A stretch of DNA of 21,214 nt, from positions 1-21,214 of the forward strand of contig JADKKJ010000003.1 in assembly GCA_016720565.1 (NCBI GenBank), read 5' to 3'. This document shows, piece after piece, positions 6,466 through 14,604 of this stretch. The DNA is from Chitinophagaceae bacterium (lineage in GTDB: Bacteria; Bacteroidota; Bacteroidia; Chitinophagales; Chitinophagaceae). A program made the position numbers and the translations under genes. Within the stretch, counting starts at the first letter, position 1, and the number at the start of each line of letters is the position of its first letter. Below the pieces are notes generated by a model. That model saw only the letters and a list, made by a program, of their open reading frames with translations, was not told the DNA's origin and made no database searches.

Positions 6466-8229
6466 TTAACCCAATCTTGCCGCCCTGTTCAATCTTCTAA
6501 TCCTTTCCTGATTATTGGTAATATCAGATTCTACTACAAACGCTCTTGATGTAGCGTTCCCGATTTGATTAAGCGACCTTTGGTCAAGTGAAGTAGTCGA
6601 AGCAGTCGGTAATTGAGCCTGCAAAGGAGCAGAAACCGATGGAACAGATCCACCGCCACCCGAACCGCCTGGAACCTGAACCTTCATAATATTCTTTACC
6701 GCACTCAATCCACTTGCTATAATCGCAGTTACATTAGCTATCTTAACAATAGTACCCAATGGCTCGGGTAGGGTAGACTTAGCCCTCAATACTTCAGTAG
6801 CACCTATAAACGTATTAATAGTGGCCTGAGCAATACCCAACACCTTGCCGGCTGCGGTTTGCTTTCCCACTAAATCGGATAAAGCCCCCAAAGCATTACC
6901 TACCGATTGAGCAGCCTCTAACTTTTGAGCAGTCTCTAATTCAGATAGCTTTATTCTCGCTTCAGCATTTATTTGCTCATTGTGTGTTCTGGCATCATCT
7001 AAGCCTTTTATAACATCATTTTCCGTAGCCTTTGATGTTATTATGTAATTAGATTGGTCTGCGATAATCTCCCTGGCCCTCATGTGCTTGTCCATCATGG
7101 CCTTTCTTTCCCTCTCCGCTTCTTCAGCCTCCCTTCTTAGCTTAACCCTTTTTTCCGCTTCAGCAATTATATCTTCACCAGTTGAGTTAGCTCCACCTGA
7201 TCCACCTGCCGAACCCGCCTTATCTCCACCTCCCACAGATGAACCTAAACCCGAAGTAGTAACTGAAAATCTAACTGCCTTAATTCGTTCATTAATATCC
7301 TTAACCGCATTATCATAAACCTTCAATCCGTCAAGGTCTTTCTGTATTTGCCTTTCTAAATTGTTCCTTAAAAACCTCGGCAGATCCTCTTCGGATAACT
7401 TCATCCTCATTAATTCAGCCTGAGCGGATTTTTCCGCAGATTGCTGAAGTAAGAAGTTGGCCTGAGCCTTTAATGCTTGCACCTGAACGTACTTATCGGC
7501 ATTCTCAACCATTAACCGCTCAGCAGTTTCTAAATCATTGGTTTTCCCTGTTACCTTACCTAAAGTATCATTATAGGCCTTTAACGCCTCTCCCTTAGAA
7601 ATAATTCCTTTCTTAGCCTGATCTATTGTATTGGCAAGTGCGGTCATTTCCTTTTTAGCGGCAACAAACCCTTTAACTAATTCTTTCTCAGATTCGGCTA
7701 ATTTATTCGTGTTCTCGAAAAGACCAGTAACGTAAGCCGTAAGCAGGCCAACCCCAGCAACCGCTAATCCAATAGCTCCACTCTTACCAAGTGTATCAAT
7801 TAAAACAGTCTTTAAATTCTTAAATGACTGTATGCCCTCCTGAAGTTGAGATACACCTTGAGAGATAGCTAAGGCACTCTGAACCTTTAGTAAGGTCTTT
7901 TGTACATCTTCACTCTCAACACCAAGTAAAGCCATAGCCCCCGTAAGAGCCGTAAATCCTCCAGTTACTGTATTTATCGCAGCCCCGAAAGCCTTAAACT
8001 TAGTATCAGGGTTAAAGGCATCTACTAAAGTCCTTGCATCACCAATGGCATCTTTTAGCTCAGCCGCTTTCTTTGCCGCAGCCGCAGCCTCCTTAGAAGT
8101 AGCTCCGAACTTTTGAGATAAGGACACGACCTCTTCCTGAGCAGCCCTTAACTCTTGCTTTATATTCTTAACCTTCGGGCTTATCTGATCATCCGCCTGT
8201 AACGATGCCCCAATTATTACGTCTGCCAT
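6466..8229 (-). CDS. Tail tape measure protein, short (587 aa)
   Basis: Sets tail length and sits inside the tail tube. The sequence shows the expected features: an N-terminal coiled coil (about 20-70, with Ala/Lys/Glu-rich KEAAAAAKKAAELKDAIG), hydrophobic Gly/Ala segments (ALTGAMALLGV near 95; AIGLAVAGVGLLTAYVTGLF at 152-171), a central charged helical region (about 180-400) and a C-terminal Ala-rich hydrophobic region (ALGALSDLVGKQTAAGKVLG and GTIVKIANVTAIIASGLSAV) followed by a Gly/Ser-rich linker. At about 0.15 nm per residue it would measure a tail near 90 nm. Many siphophage tape measures are far longer. It lies after the fibre genes and directly before the protease gene, an unusual place. 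The start is ATG at 8229, 10 nt after the fibre stop. Confidence 0.8.
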   Translation of the reverse strand: MADVIIGASLQADDQISPKVKNIKQELRAAQEEVVSLSQKFGATSKEAAAAAKKAAELKDAIGDARTLVDAFNPDTKFKAFGAAINTVTGGFTALTGAMALLGVESEDVQKTLLKVQSALAISQGVSQLQEGIQSFKNLKTVLIDTLGKSGAIGLAVAGVGLLTAYVTGLFENTNKLAESEKELVKGFVAAKKEMTALANTIDQAKKGIISKGEALKAYNDTLGKVTGKTNDLETAERLMVENADKYVQVQALKAQANFLLQQSAEKSAQAELMRMKLSEEDLPRFLRNNLERQIQKDLDGLKVYDNAVKDINERIKAVRFSVTTSGLGSSVGGGDKAGSAGGSGGANSTGEDIIAEAEKRVKLRREAEEAERERKAMMDKHMRAREIIADQSNYIITSKATENDVIKGLDDARTHNEQINAEARIKLSELETAQKLEAAQSVGNALGALSDLVGKQTAAGKVLGIAQATINTFIGATEVLRAKSTLPEPLGTIVKIANVTAIIASGLSAVKNIMKVQVPGGSGGGGSVPSVSAPLQAQLPTASTTSLDQRSLNQIGNATSRAFVVESDITNNQERIRRLNRAARLG

Positions 8230-8239
8230 TTATAATTTT

Positions 8240-9460
8240 TTAAGCTACTATTTCCGCATCTGCGGTAATGTGAACACCCATTAAACCCTCGGCTACCGTT
8301 GCCGCATTACCCGTATATGTTATACCCACCTGTCTATCCGTTGTACCCACCGCAGTAGTCGCTGAACAGTCTACCGTGTTGGTCTCATCCCTTACCTGGG
8401 CATTTGCCGCAGCCGGGTTAAAAAATGTGATCGTCTGAGGCGTTTTCCACATTTGAACGGGGAACTGCCATTGCGATCTCCCCGCAGTAGCACCAGCTAC
8501 AACTTTTGCCCATTTTAATTCACCAGTATTTAATCCCGCATTTTGTACGGGAACGGTTGTGAGTGCGAAAGTCTTACAGAATCTCCTTTGGCATCTTATC
8601 AACTCCTCAGCAAGTGGCGGAGTTACATAATCTATTATGTCCGGGCCTTGAGTCATTTGGCACTCAGCAATACCTACCGAATCAGTCGTGCCTCCAGTAG
8701 CATCTTTAATCAATACAAAAACAAGATTTTTGCAATCAGTAGGGATTGTAAAAACCGCAGAACTACGAACCCAGGCCGCAGTACTCGTTATCTCCAGGTA
8801 AGAACCGTTTATAGTCCCATTCTCGCCCGTTGGTGAAGCATCTGGAGTTATCGCTGAAAGGTTAGTACCCCATGTAGGGTTTGTTCCACTTGCACCGATA
8901 GCACTAATAAACGTAGGCGAAGTGTCTACCGTTCCGGCTGATGTCAACTGAAGCAATCCTAATTTATAGGTTTGGTTAGATCCTATGAACTGCTTTAGCT
9001 TAACACTAAGGCGAACTTTCTGACCCCTTAAATGTGCTATTTCTGATGCAAGAATCCATTGGCTAAAAATAAACTTAGCCGCATTGGTAGCCTGTGTTAT
9101 CCTTCCGTAATACCTCGCTAACAAACCAGTTTCAGCTGCACCAATAGCATCTACTTGCGTCCATGATGTAGTAGTAGTATTTCCAGTAGTTACTGCCCAC
9201 GCATCTGCTACCTGCCCCGCTCTCGTGGTAGTTGAAACCGAAGGGATAGCCGTTGCAGCAGTTGCTACCCTTTGCTGAATGTAAAGACCCCCGTTTGTTA
9301 ATACGTTTCTATCTTGTAAACCATCGTTATTAAGAATAGAAATAACTCCGGTGTCATCCAATTGGGTTACTCGTCTTGTTGTGGTATCTACATATATGGT
9401 AGCCTTACTTGCCGAAGGCGTTGAAGGTGCAGATACCTTTGTGAAAATTAATTGACTCAT
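8240..9460 (-). CDS. Tail fibre / receptor-binding-like protein, 406 aa
   Basis: Low-complexity, Thr/Ala/Ser-rich, beta-rich protein of the tail-fibre kind. The N-terminus (SQLIFTKVSAPSTPSASKAT) resembles short attachment domains. NVLTNGGLYIQQRVA near residue 52, then a galactose-binding-like beta-sandwich region (about 80-270) ending with GIAECQMTQGPDIIDYVTPP and EELIRCQRRFCKTF, is a pattern I know from phage tail proteins. The C-terminal 110 residues would form the tip. It overlaps the 193-aa gene by 4 nt (ATGA), so the two are probably made in a fixed ratio and may form one fibre. Receptor binding is inferred; the glycosyltransferases in the same operon make it a candidate substrate. Confidence 0.7.
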   Translation of the reverse strand: MSQLIFTKVSAPSTPSASKATIYVDTTTRRVTQLDDTGVISILNNDGLQDRNVLTNGGLYIQQRVATAATAIPSVSTTTRAGQVADAWAVTTGNTTTTSWTQVDAIGAAETGLLARYYGRITQATNAAKFIFSQWILASEIAHLRGQKVRLSVKLKQFIGSNQTYKLGLLQLTSAGTVDTSPTFISAIGASGTNPTWGTNLSAITPDASPTGENGTINGSYLEITSTAAWVRSSAVFTIPTDCKNLVFVLIKDATGGTTDSVGIAECQMTQGPDIIDYVTPPLAEELIRCQRRFCKTFALTTVPVQNAGLNTGELKWAKVVAGATAGRSQWQFPVQMWKTPQTITFFNPAAANAQVRDETNTVDCSATTAVGTTDRQVGITYTGNAATVAEGLMGVHITADAEIVA

Positions 9461-10038
9461 GATATTTCTAAAATTGAATTATTTGAAAGAATTAGATCTA
9501 AACCTGAAACTATCTCACAACGATCAGGGACTATCATTCCGTAACTATCAGCTATTGTTTGAGATGGATTTACAAGTAGTGAAACGGCTAATTTCTGAAC
9601 ACCTGACCCGACCTGAATATATCTTGCTTCCGTTGCTGCAAGACTCGGGTATAGTGTATCGTTAACTGAATCATAAGAAGTTGCTTTATTACCTACGTTC
9701 TCAGGAGTGAAACCAAGTGAAGCCTGCTTGCCGTCTATTTGCCCCTGGATGCCTGAAGTAACCCCGTTCAAATACCCAAATTCAGTATTATCAACAGAAC
9801 CAGAACCTATCTTAATGGCATCTATCCCACTTGCTACCTTAGCATCAGTAACTACTCCCGTATCAATCGTATAAACCGAACCCGATCCGCTTACAACAAT
9901 ATCCCCCTTATCACCATCGGAAACACCACCAGAACCGCCTACGTTTGTGGCCATCGAAGTATCAATAGTATCTCCCGTTCCCATTGGGACTACTTCCCCA
10001 TTATCGAAATCTAAATAAAGTGGTATTCTACTGGCCAT
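9457..10038 (-). CDS. Tail fibre-like protein, 193 aa
   Basis: Gly/Ser/Asp-rich, beta-repeat protein typical of phage fibre stalks. VVSGSGSVYTIDTGVVTDAK and NTEFGYLNGVTSGIQGQIDG (about residues 48-103) are repeat motifs of trimeric fibre shafts. It begins ASRIPLYLDFDNGEVVPMG, which may be the attachment part. It overlaps the upstream 681-aa gene by 1 nt (TAATG) and the downstream fibre gene by 4 nt. The function inferred is a fibre or baseplate-linked shaft. No enzyme motif is seen. Confidence 0.65.
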   Translation of the reverse strand: MASRIPLYLDFDNGEVVPMGTGDTIDTSMATNVGGSGGVSDGDKGDIVVSGSGSVYTIDTGVVTDAKVASGIDAIKIGSGSVDNTEFGYLNGVTSGIQGQIDGKQASLGFTPENVGNKATSYDSVNDTLYPSLAATEARYIQVGSGVQKLAVSLLVNPSQTIADSYGMIVPDRCEIVSGLDLILSNNSILEIS

Positions 10039-12083
10039 TAATAAACGGTATTAATAATTTTCAATAACTCAACCTTGCATACATCTGGAAAATTTACATT
10101 CCAGTCCTCTATTTTATTCAGCCTCCAATAGCACCCGTCAACGTAAATAAGTTTTGAGAAATTAATAAGGCTAATATCTGCCGTAGATAATTTTGCGTAG
10201 GCAGTAAGTAGTTTGCTATCCTTATCTGTTATCTCTGCCATATACGGAGACCAGTAAACATTGAACTGCGTTACATTGATAGAACCGCTTGCCAGGGTAA
10301 AATAGAGTTGTTTCGGAACTCCAAAATGAATATCATTAGCGGGAGCATCTGGATCGTCATAATTACCCGCATATGGATAATCCGTACCTGTCCATAAAGT
10401 AGTAACCCCGTTTTTAATAGACCATGAACCCACCCCTGAAACCGTCTTTTTCTGCATAATGCGGATATTGGTAGCCGTTGCCTTCTCAACACCTGCATCC
10501 AGCTTATACATAGGAACTACCAGTTTATCCTTTCCGGCATATCCAATAAGAGGGGACGAGGCAAATATCAATTCAATATCCGTTTTCTCATTGGCAAATT
10601 CATACTGGCTATCATAGATATAATCGCCAAACCCTTCAGAGTATGTTTTTTGATACAGATCATTATAGTAATCCACATCAGATTTAAACTTGAAATTATA
10701 GTACCGAGAGTTTAATTCGCTCATTGGCTTGATACGAAGCGGACGGGATCGGTCTATCTTATAGTCCCAATCCTGGATTCCCGATGCGTTCAAATCATAA
10801 TACTCCGTATATGGACCGATATTCAGGTGCTTTGATTTACCTGCATCTTCGGTGATATACAGATTGAACAACTTGACAACAGAGGAAAGGAAATCTTTCT
10901 GGTATATTCCACGTGGAATAACGGCATTCATATCTATATCTTCCCCGTAGTTTAAATTGACAAGCTGAACCGTATCTGTAGTGAGGGTAATATCCCCCGA
11001 TGAGATAGTAAGGGAAAAAGAACCAGAGCCAGATTGAACCAACGCCTTAACTTCAAAGTAATCCGTTGACACAAACGAAACCCCGGTGAATGTTTTTGAT
11101 ACTATAAAATCACCCGTGGCCGTTACCGGGTCAGAAAAATCTACTAATGAGCCGTTTTTATAAAGCCCGAAGTAAACATCACTACCCGCAATAAGGTAAC
11201 CAACAAGATTTATAGTAAAGGAGCAATTTAATTGATTCGTCCCACCGTAGGTAAACCGGGTATTAAGAAGTGAGGCCGTAAAATCTCCCGCATAGTTTAT
11301 CGTTCCAAAACTCAACTTTACGGGCGTTACATCATCACCATCATAGGTACAGGGGCCTGTACATACATCAGCATCTGCATCGAAAGCCTTTGTAGAATAG
11401 CTGGCCAGCCTCGCCTGGTTATTTGGGATGATGAGCCGCTTAAACCTTGTCGTGCTAAATAGGTCGCAGGTATAGTCATAACCAGAAGCGGTGAATACTT
11501 TCTCTATCAGTTCCTTTACGAAAAATGCCGGACGAAAGGCAAGTACATCCCAATCCGTTTTTGCCGCACTTGTTCCAGCGTAATCAATCAAAGGGTAGTG
11601 AACCCCAGATCCTTCATTCGTCCAGCTCCCTGTTACATTAGCAATCGTAAATGCCTGGTTATAGGCTGAAAGATCAATATCCTCGAGCCTGGCAGAACCT
11701 AAAGCCCCAACCAACCCGGATAATTCACCGAATATGGCTACCTCGTATTCTATAAGACCGCCATCTACTACTACTTCTAAGAGCCTCAGCGTGCCTTTTA
11801 CCACCTGCACATGATTCTGGAATACTATGCACGTTGCTGCCACGGAGGCGTTGAAATTGGTCTCTACATTGTCCTGAGTAGGATCGTATGGGTTAGCTAT
11901 CTGTACATTGAAAATAGACCCGAATAATCGGTTATTCTTTACCGTACCGGGTAAAATGATGGTCTTAGAAAATGAAGTATTGCGAGAACCAAAATCCCGC
12001 ACATCATCAATGGCATAGGTTATCAGGTACTCCAGTTCGCCTGTAATATCTAACGCTTGATTCTCTATGAATATCTCCGTCAT
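10038..12083 (-). CDS. Tail/baseplate-like structural protein, 681 aa
   Basis: A 681-residue, beta-rich protein. Near its N-terminus is the motif SFSKTIILPGT (37-47) followed by NNRLFGSIF, and it ends CYWRLNKIEDWNVNFPDVCK followed by VELLKI. Both look like a conserved Bacteroidota phage protein that I regard as part of the tail tip or baseplate. The middle (about 240-370) holds Ser/Thr-rich beta strands that could be a carbohydrate-binding or Ig-like insertion. It overlaps the neighbours by 4 nt and 1 nt on either side, tying it to the 373-aa protein and the fibre genes in one translational unit. The exact role (hub, adaptor or distal tail) cannot be told from sequence alone. Confidence 0.65.
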   Translation of the reverse strand: MTEIFIENQALDITGELEYLITYAIDDVRDFGSRNTSFSKTIILPGTVKNNRLFGSIFNVQIANPYDPTQDNVETNFNASVAATCIVFQNHVQVVKGTLRLLEVVVDGGLIEYEVAIFGELSGLVGALGSARLEDIDLSAYNQAFTIANVTGSWTNEGSGVHYPLIDYAGTSAAKTDWDVLAFRPAFFVKELIEKVFTASGYDYTCDLFSTTRFKRLIIPNNQARLASYSTKAFDADADVCTGPCTYDGDDVTPVKLSFGTINYAGDFTASLLNTRFTYGGTNQLNCSFTINLVGYLIAGSDVYFGLYKNGSLVDFSDPVTATGDFIVSKTFTGVSFVSTDYFEVKALVQSGSGSFSLTISSGDITLTTDTVQLVNLNYGEDIDMNAVIPRGIYQKDFLSSVVKLFNLYITEDAGKSKHLNIGPYTEYYDLNASGIQDWDYKIDRSRPLRIKPMSELNSRYYNFKFKSDVDYYNDLYQKTYSEGFGDYIYDSQYEFANEKTDIELIFASSPLIGYAGKDKLVVPMYKLDAGVEKATATNIRIMQKKTVSGVGSWSIKNGVTTLWTGTDYPYAGNYDDPDAPANDIHFGVPKQLYFTLASGSINVTQFNVYWSPYMAEITDKDSKLLTAYAKLSTADISLINFSKLIYVDGCYWRLNKIEDWNVNFPDVCKVELLKIINTVY

Positions 12084-13201
12084 AAAAATTGAGAATTATA
12101 TTCATCAGAAAATTCTACCTCAAACTCTAATGGTTTTAGCTTTGAGTTCAAATAGGTACGGTATTCGTAATTGCCCGAAGTGATCTGAACGGGCATCCAA
12201 TAACCAGTAGTGTCATCGTACATGTACACATCGGTAGAGCTGAACAGATCCGCTAACCATGTATATTCTGCGTCCGTGAGCAGATGGCTGGTTAGTTTCA
12301 TGCGGGTCTTAGTCTTTGTGGCATATGTTCTCTTTTGGCCGTAAAAGACACTCCCTATTTGATAGGTAATATCCCCCCCGTTATCCACTTCGTAAGGAAG
12401 TCGGCCATACTGCCTGCGTTCCGTTTCGGTAGTTTTCATACTGACCATACCGAATGTCAGGCTATCATAAGCCCCGTATGGGTTTAGCCAGGCCAGATAC
12501 TTTACCGGGTGCTTACTGCATTGTAAATTTATCCGAAGGCTTAAAGGCCCGGTTAGAAGTATATAATCGGCATTCGTGAATGCGTTATTGATATTGAACT
12601 GCCTGATAGTGTTTGCCGAATAACCCACATTGGAAAGCGTTGCAGTAGCCAGCGTAGTTCCTACATCATTCTTATAGGTAATACTCAAATCGGTAATTCC
12701 TGATACATTGCTGAAGTAAGGAACAAGCTGATAAAGAACTGAACTATCCTTTGCCACGGCAGTAATAGTAGATGGCATATTTGAAGCGATACCGTTGCCA
12801 ATTACGTTGCTCTCCTCAAATGGCCTGCGTTTGTAGGACTTATACGCATACCGGGTGCCATCTGTTACAATCCCTAAGTATTCAGTATCGGAATATTCCT
12901 CTCCTAATTTTACATAGTAATCTTGCCGAGAAGTATAATCCACCTTATTTGAAGCCATTGAGAATTGATTAACAGTATGGCTCTGTAATACTTTTGACAC
13001 ATCGAATATCCCTAAACCACTTGTAGGATGCGGTTGAGCCTTCAGTTTATATACCTCACCTGCTACATATACTTGAAGGATAAATTTATAGTTCGGGTAG
13101 GTAACCGGGTCAGCAGTCTTTGTTGGCTCTTCTGCCACAAATAGCATCTCACTTGAAACTGATGCCAGTTGTGCCGGATTATTTATTATCGTTAAACTCA
13201 T
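12080..13201 (-). CDS. Tail/virion protein, 373 aa
   Basis: A beta-rich protein without enzyme motifs. The segments AWLNPYGAYDSLTFGMVSMK (about 238-257), LPYEVDNGGDITYQIGSVFY and the end LKPLEFEVEFSDEYNSQFL look like a structural family that accompanies the 681-aa type in Bacteroidota phages. The start ATG is at 13201, 9 nt after the gp10-like gene. Its end overlaps the 681-aa gene by 4 nt, so the two are probably made together and may bind each other in the tail tip. The role is inferred from context only. Confidence 0.6.
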   Translation of the reverse strand: MSLTIINNPAQLASVSSEMLFVAEEPTKTADPVTYPNYKFILQVYVAGEVYKLKAQPHPTSGLGIFDVSKVLQSHTVNQFSMASNKVDYTSRQDYYVKLGEEYSDTEYLGIVTDGTRYAYKSYKRRPFEESNVIGNGIASNMPSTITAVAKDSSVLYQLVPYFSNVSGITDLSITYKNDVGTTLATATLSNVGYSANTIRQFNINNAFTNADYILLTGPLSLRINLQCSKHPVKYLAWLNPYGAYDSLTFGMVSMKTTETERRQYGRLPYEVDNGGDITYQIGSVFYGQKRTYATKTKTRMKLTSHLLTDAEYTWLADLFSSTDVYMYDDTTGYWMPVQITSGNYEYRTYLNSKLKPLEFEVEFSDEYNSQFL

Positions 13202-13210
13202 TTCAGCGAA

Positions 13211-13828
13211 TTAATTAAATGTTTCGATGATGTCTAATTTGAGAGCGTCTGCAAATCTTTTCTTTTGTTCTTTTTTGGTCGCTTCAATGGCTTTAGTGAA
13301 AAACCTTGTAGGCTTAATCCCTTTCTTTTTGATGTTCGTAGAGATAGCGTAAGCCATCCCTTTTAAATTATTCGACTCCTTTAGCATTCTTTTGATCCGT
13401 TGGTTTTTTACCTCTGTCTTACTTATCGCCTTATACTTTGTGGCTATCCCCCTTTTCCGAACCCATTTAAGAATAGCTAAGGCCATCTTCTTATTGGGGT
13501 ATTTTGTCTTAAACTGATACTTACCAGTACCACCCTCAACTCCTTTTACACCCTGATCTAAAAACTTATAAGTAGAATCAATCGAAATATCCACCTGTAA
13601 CTTTGTAGCGTTGGTAAATACATCACTCGCTTTCATACTTTTTGCCGTTCCACCTGTGGCCGTGTTCCCTTTCTTATCCATGTTACCCCTCGCCTCAGTA
13701 ATTAGAAAGTCTGCCAGTTCAGCCAAAGCAGCCGAAACATTGTTAAACTGAACTTTGTCCCCAGTATCGTAGTTGCCTAACCCATCGAGGAAATCTAACG
13801 CTCCTTTACTGTTCTGAATCCCTGGCAT
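13211..13828 (-). CDS. HK97-gp10-like head-tail joining/tail completion protein, 205 aa
   Basis: A basic alpha/beta protein. The layout recalls HK97 gp10-type proteins: an N-terminal helix (AALAELADFLITEARGNM), a strand-rich middle (KLQVDISIDSTYKFLDQGVK) and a C-terminal IKPTRFFTKAIEATKKEQKK. The PTRFF-type motif near the end is common in that group, which caps the tail or joins it to the head. It is somewhat longer and more Lys-rich than usual. Its start at 13828 lies 23 nt inside the frameshifted chaperone extension but 110 nt after the frame-0 stop, which argues that the extension is really translated. Confidence 0.6.
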   Translation of the reverse strand: MPGIQNSKGALDFLDGLGNYDTGDKVQFNNVSAALAELADFLITEARGNMDKKGNTATGGTAKSMKASDVFTNATKLQVDISIDSTYKFLDQGVKGVEGGTGKYQFKTKYPNKKMALAILKWVRKRGIATKYKAISKTEVKNQRIKRMLKESNNLKGMAYAISTNIKKKGIKPTRFFTKAIEATKKEQKKRFADALKLDIIETFN

Positions 13829-14569
13829 TTAATAACCTCTTTTGATTTTCCTCATAATCTTTTAAATAGCTCAAATCGTTTAAACATTGCATGACTGGAA
13901 GTTGATACGCCTCATCCATGCTGATATTCTCAAAGTCAGCTATCTGCTTTGTGTTATAAACCCATCCCCAGCGGCTTCCAAAAGTACTTTCATCTCTTTC
14001 TTCTGCTCCTTCGTCATCTCCCCCTTTTCTTCCAAATAACACGCTAAAGCCTTTATGGAGTTGCTCCAGAGAAGCGAAAAAAAAACACAGATAGCGTGTA
14101 CATCCATGTACTTGCAATCCAGTATCTTTTCGGCTAAATCAGCGTGCCTATCTACCTCATTCTTACCCTTGAAATACAGGAACCCATACCTCTTAACTGG
14201 GAAAACTAAAGAAGCTACCACCTTGTGCATGTTGGCGATAGTTCCCTGATTTATCCACGCCTGAATATCTGTGTACTGGTAAAAGGCTAAATTCCTCGGA
14301 TTGTAAGTAACCCCGTAAAGTTTTCCGCCTATTCGTAAGTATTTCTTAGGCTTAGAATCGGGTAGCTCAGTAGTAAATATTTTGGCAAGGTTGAACCCGA
14401 TTTGATTAAAGGTCGGTATGGGTAGTTCTTCCACCTCCCGCTCAGTCATGCCGGTAAGGGTGCAGATAGATTGAATAAGCTTATCCTCCTCGCTCATTTC
14501 AGATACCTGAATGGCTACAATCTCCTGAAACTGTCTTACCGTTAAATCTTCATAAGTTGGTATAGTCAT
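13806..14569 (-). CDS. Predicted -1 frameshift fusion of the tail assembly chaperone (G-T type), about 254 aa
   Basis: The -1 frame is open from 14117 to its stop at 13808-13806 and its last part reads as a genuine conserved protein end: RWGWVYNTKQIADFENISMD, then EAYQLPVMQCLNDLSYLKDY. In frame 0 the 209-aa protein stops at 13940, inside this stretch. A heptamer A_AAG_GGG in frame 0 (14027-14021) fits the X_XXY_YYZ slip rule. A slip there would join residues 1-183 to 71 residues of the -1 frame, about 254 aa. A second possible site is T_TTT_TTT in the run of nine T at 14085-14077. This is the classic arrangement of siphophage G/GT chaperones, here found directly after the large terminase. The fused form is predicted, not shown. 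Confidence 0.65.
13940..14569 (-). CDS. Tail assembly chaperone-like protein, frame-0 product, 209 aa
   Basis: The short product of a predicted frameshift pair; such chaperones hold the tape measure before tube assembly and are not in the virion. The sequence is mostly helical: IPTYEDLTVRQFQEIVAIQV at the start, a middle part with KYLRIGGKLYGVTYNPRNLA (100-119), and a C-terminal helix region (SLLWSNSIKALACYLEEKGE). It ends 13 residues after the KVLLEA segment, in a stretch (AGDGFITQSR) that looks like read-through noise. That is what one expects of a G-type protein ending just past the slip site. The gene is preceded by copy A of the CGGACAAA element and is the first gene after the terminase. 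Chaperone assignment rests on the frameshift pattern more than on sequence identity. Confidence 0.65.
   Translation of the reverse strand: MTIPTYEDLTVRQFQEIVAIQVSEMSEEDKLIQSICTLTGMTEREVEELPIPTFNQIGFNLAKIFTTELPDSKPKKYLRIGGKLYGVTYNPRNLAFYQYTDIQAWINQGTIANMHKVVASLVFPVKRYGFLYFKGKNEVDRHADLAEKILDCKYMDVHAICVFFSLLWSNSIKALACYLEEKGEMTKEQKKEMKVLLEAAGDGFITQSR
14021..14027 (-). other. Putative -1 slippery heptamer A_AAG_GGG
   Basis: In frame 0 of the chaperone gene the codons are GAA AAG GGG GAG. The last A of GAA with AAG GGG makes X_XXY_YYZ with X=A and Y=G. A one-base slip re-reads G14021 and continues GGA GAT GAC in the -1 frame without a stop. It lies 84 nt upstream of the start of the frame-0 stop codon. 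The run of nine T at 14085-14077 is a second candidate, but slipping there would discard a credible helical segment of frame 0. Confidence 0.5.
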
Positions 14570-14593
14570 GCATTTAAATGACCATTAGGGGCA

Positions 14594-14601
14594 TTTGTCC
14601 G
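14594..14601 (-). promoter_or_regulatory. CGGACAAA leader element, copy A
   Basis: CGGACAAA begins 3 nt after the TAG of the large terminase gene. TGGTCATTTA follows 9 nt later (14584-14575), and the chaperone ATG comes 5 nt after that, identical spacing to copy B. GGGCAT and ATGCCC flank the element as a 6-bp inverted repeat, so GGACAA would lie in a 12-nt loop. It could be a late promoter that separates the virion genes from the terminase, or an RNA element acting on translation. Confidence 0.5.
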
Positions 14602-14604
14602 AAC

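Noticed and set aside
9459..9665. Plus-strand frame of 68 codons at the end of the 193-aa fibre gene
   Set aside because: Antisense shadow; the minus-strand ATGA junction at 9457-9460 explains this place fully.
9457..10038. Collagen-like GXY repeat in the fibre as substrate for the PLOD-like enzyme
   Set aside because: Only scattered Gly-Ser and Gly-Asp pairs are seen; there is no run of GXY triplets.
14077..14085. T9 run as the main frameshift site of the chaperone
   Set aside because: T_TTT_TTT is a possible slip site, but slipping there would lose a credible helical segment of frame 0 (SLLWSNSIKALACYLEEKG). A_AAG_GGG further on keeps it, so it is preferred, not proven.
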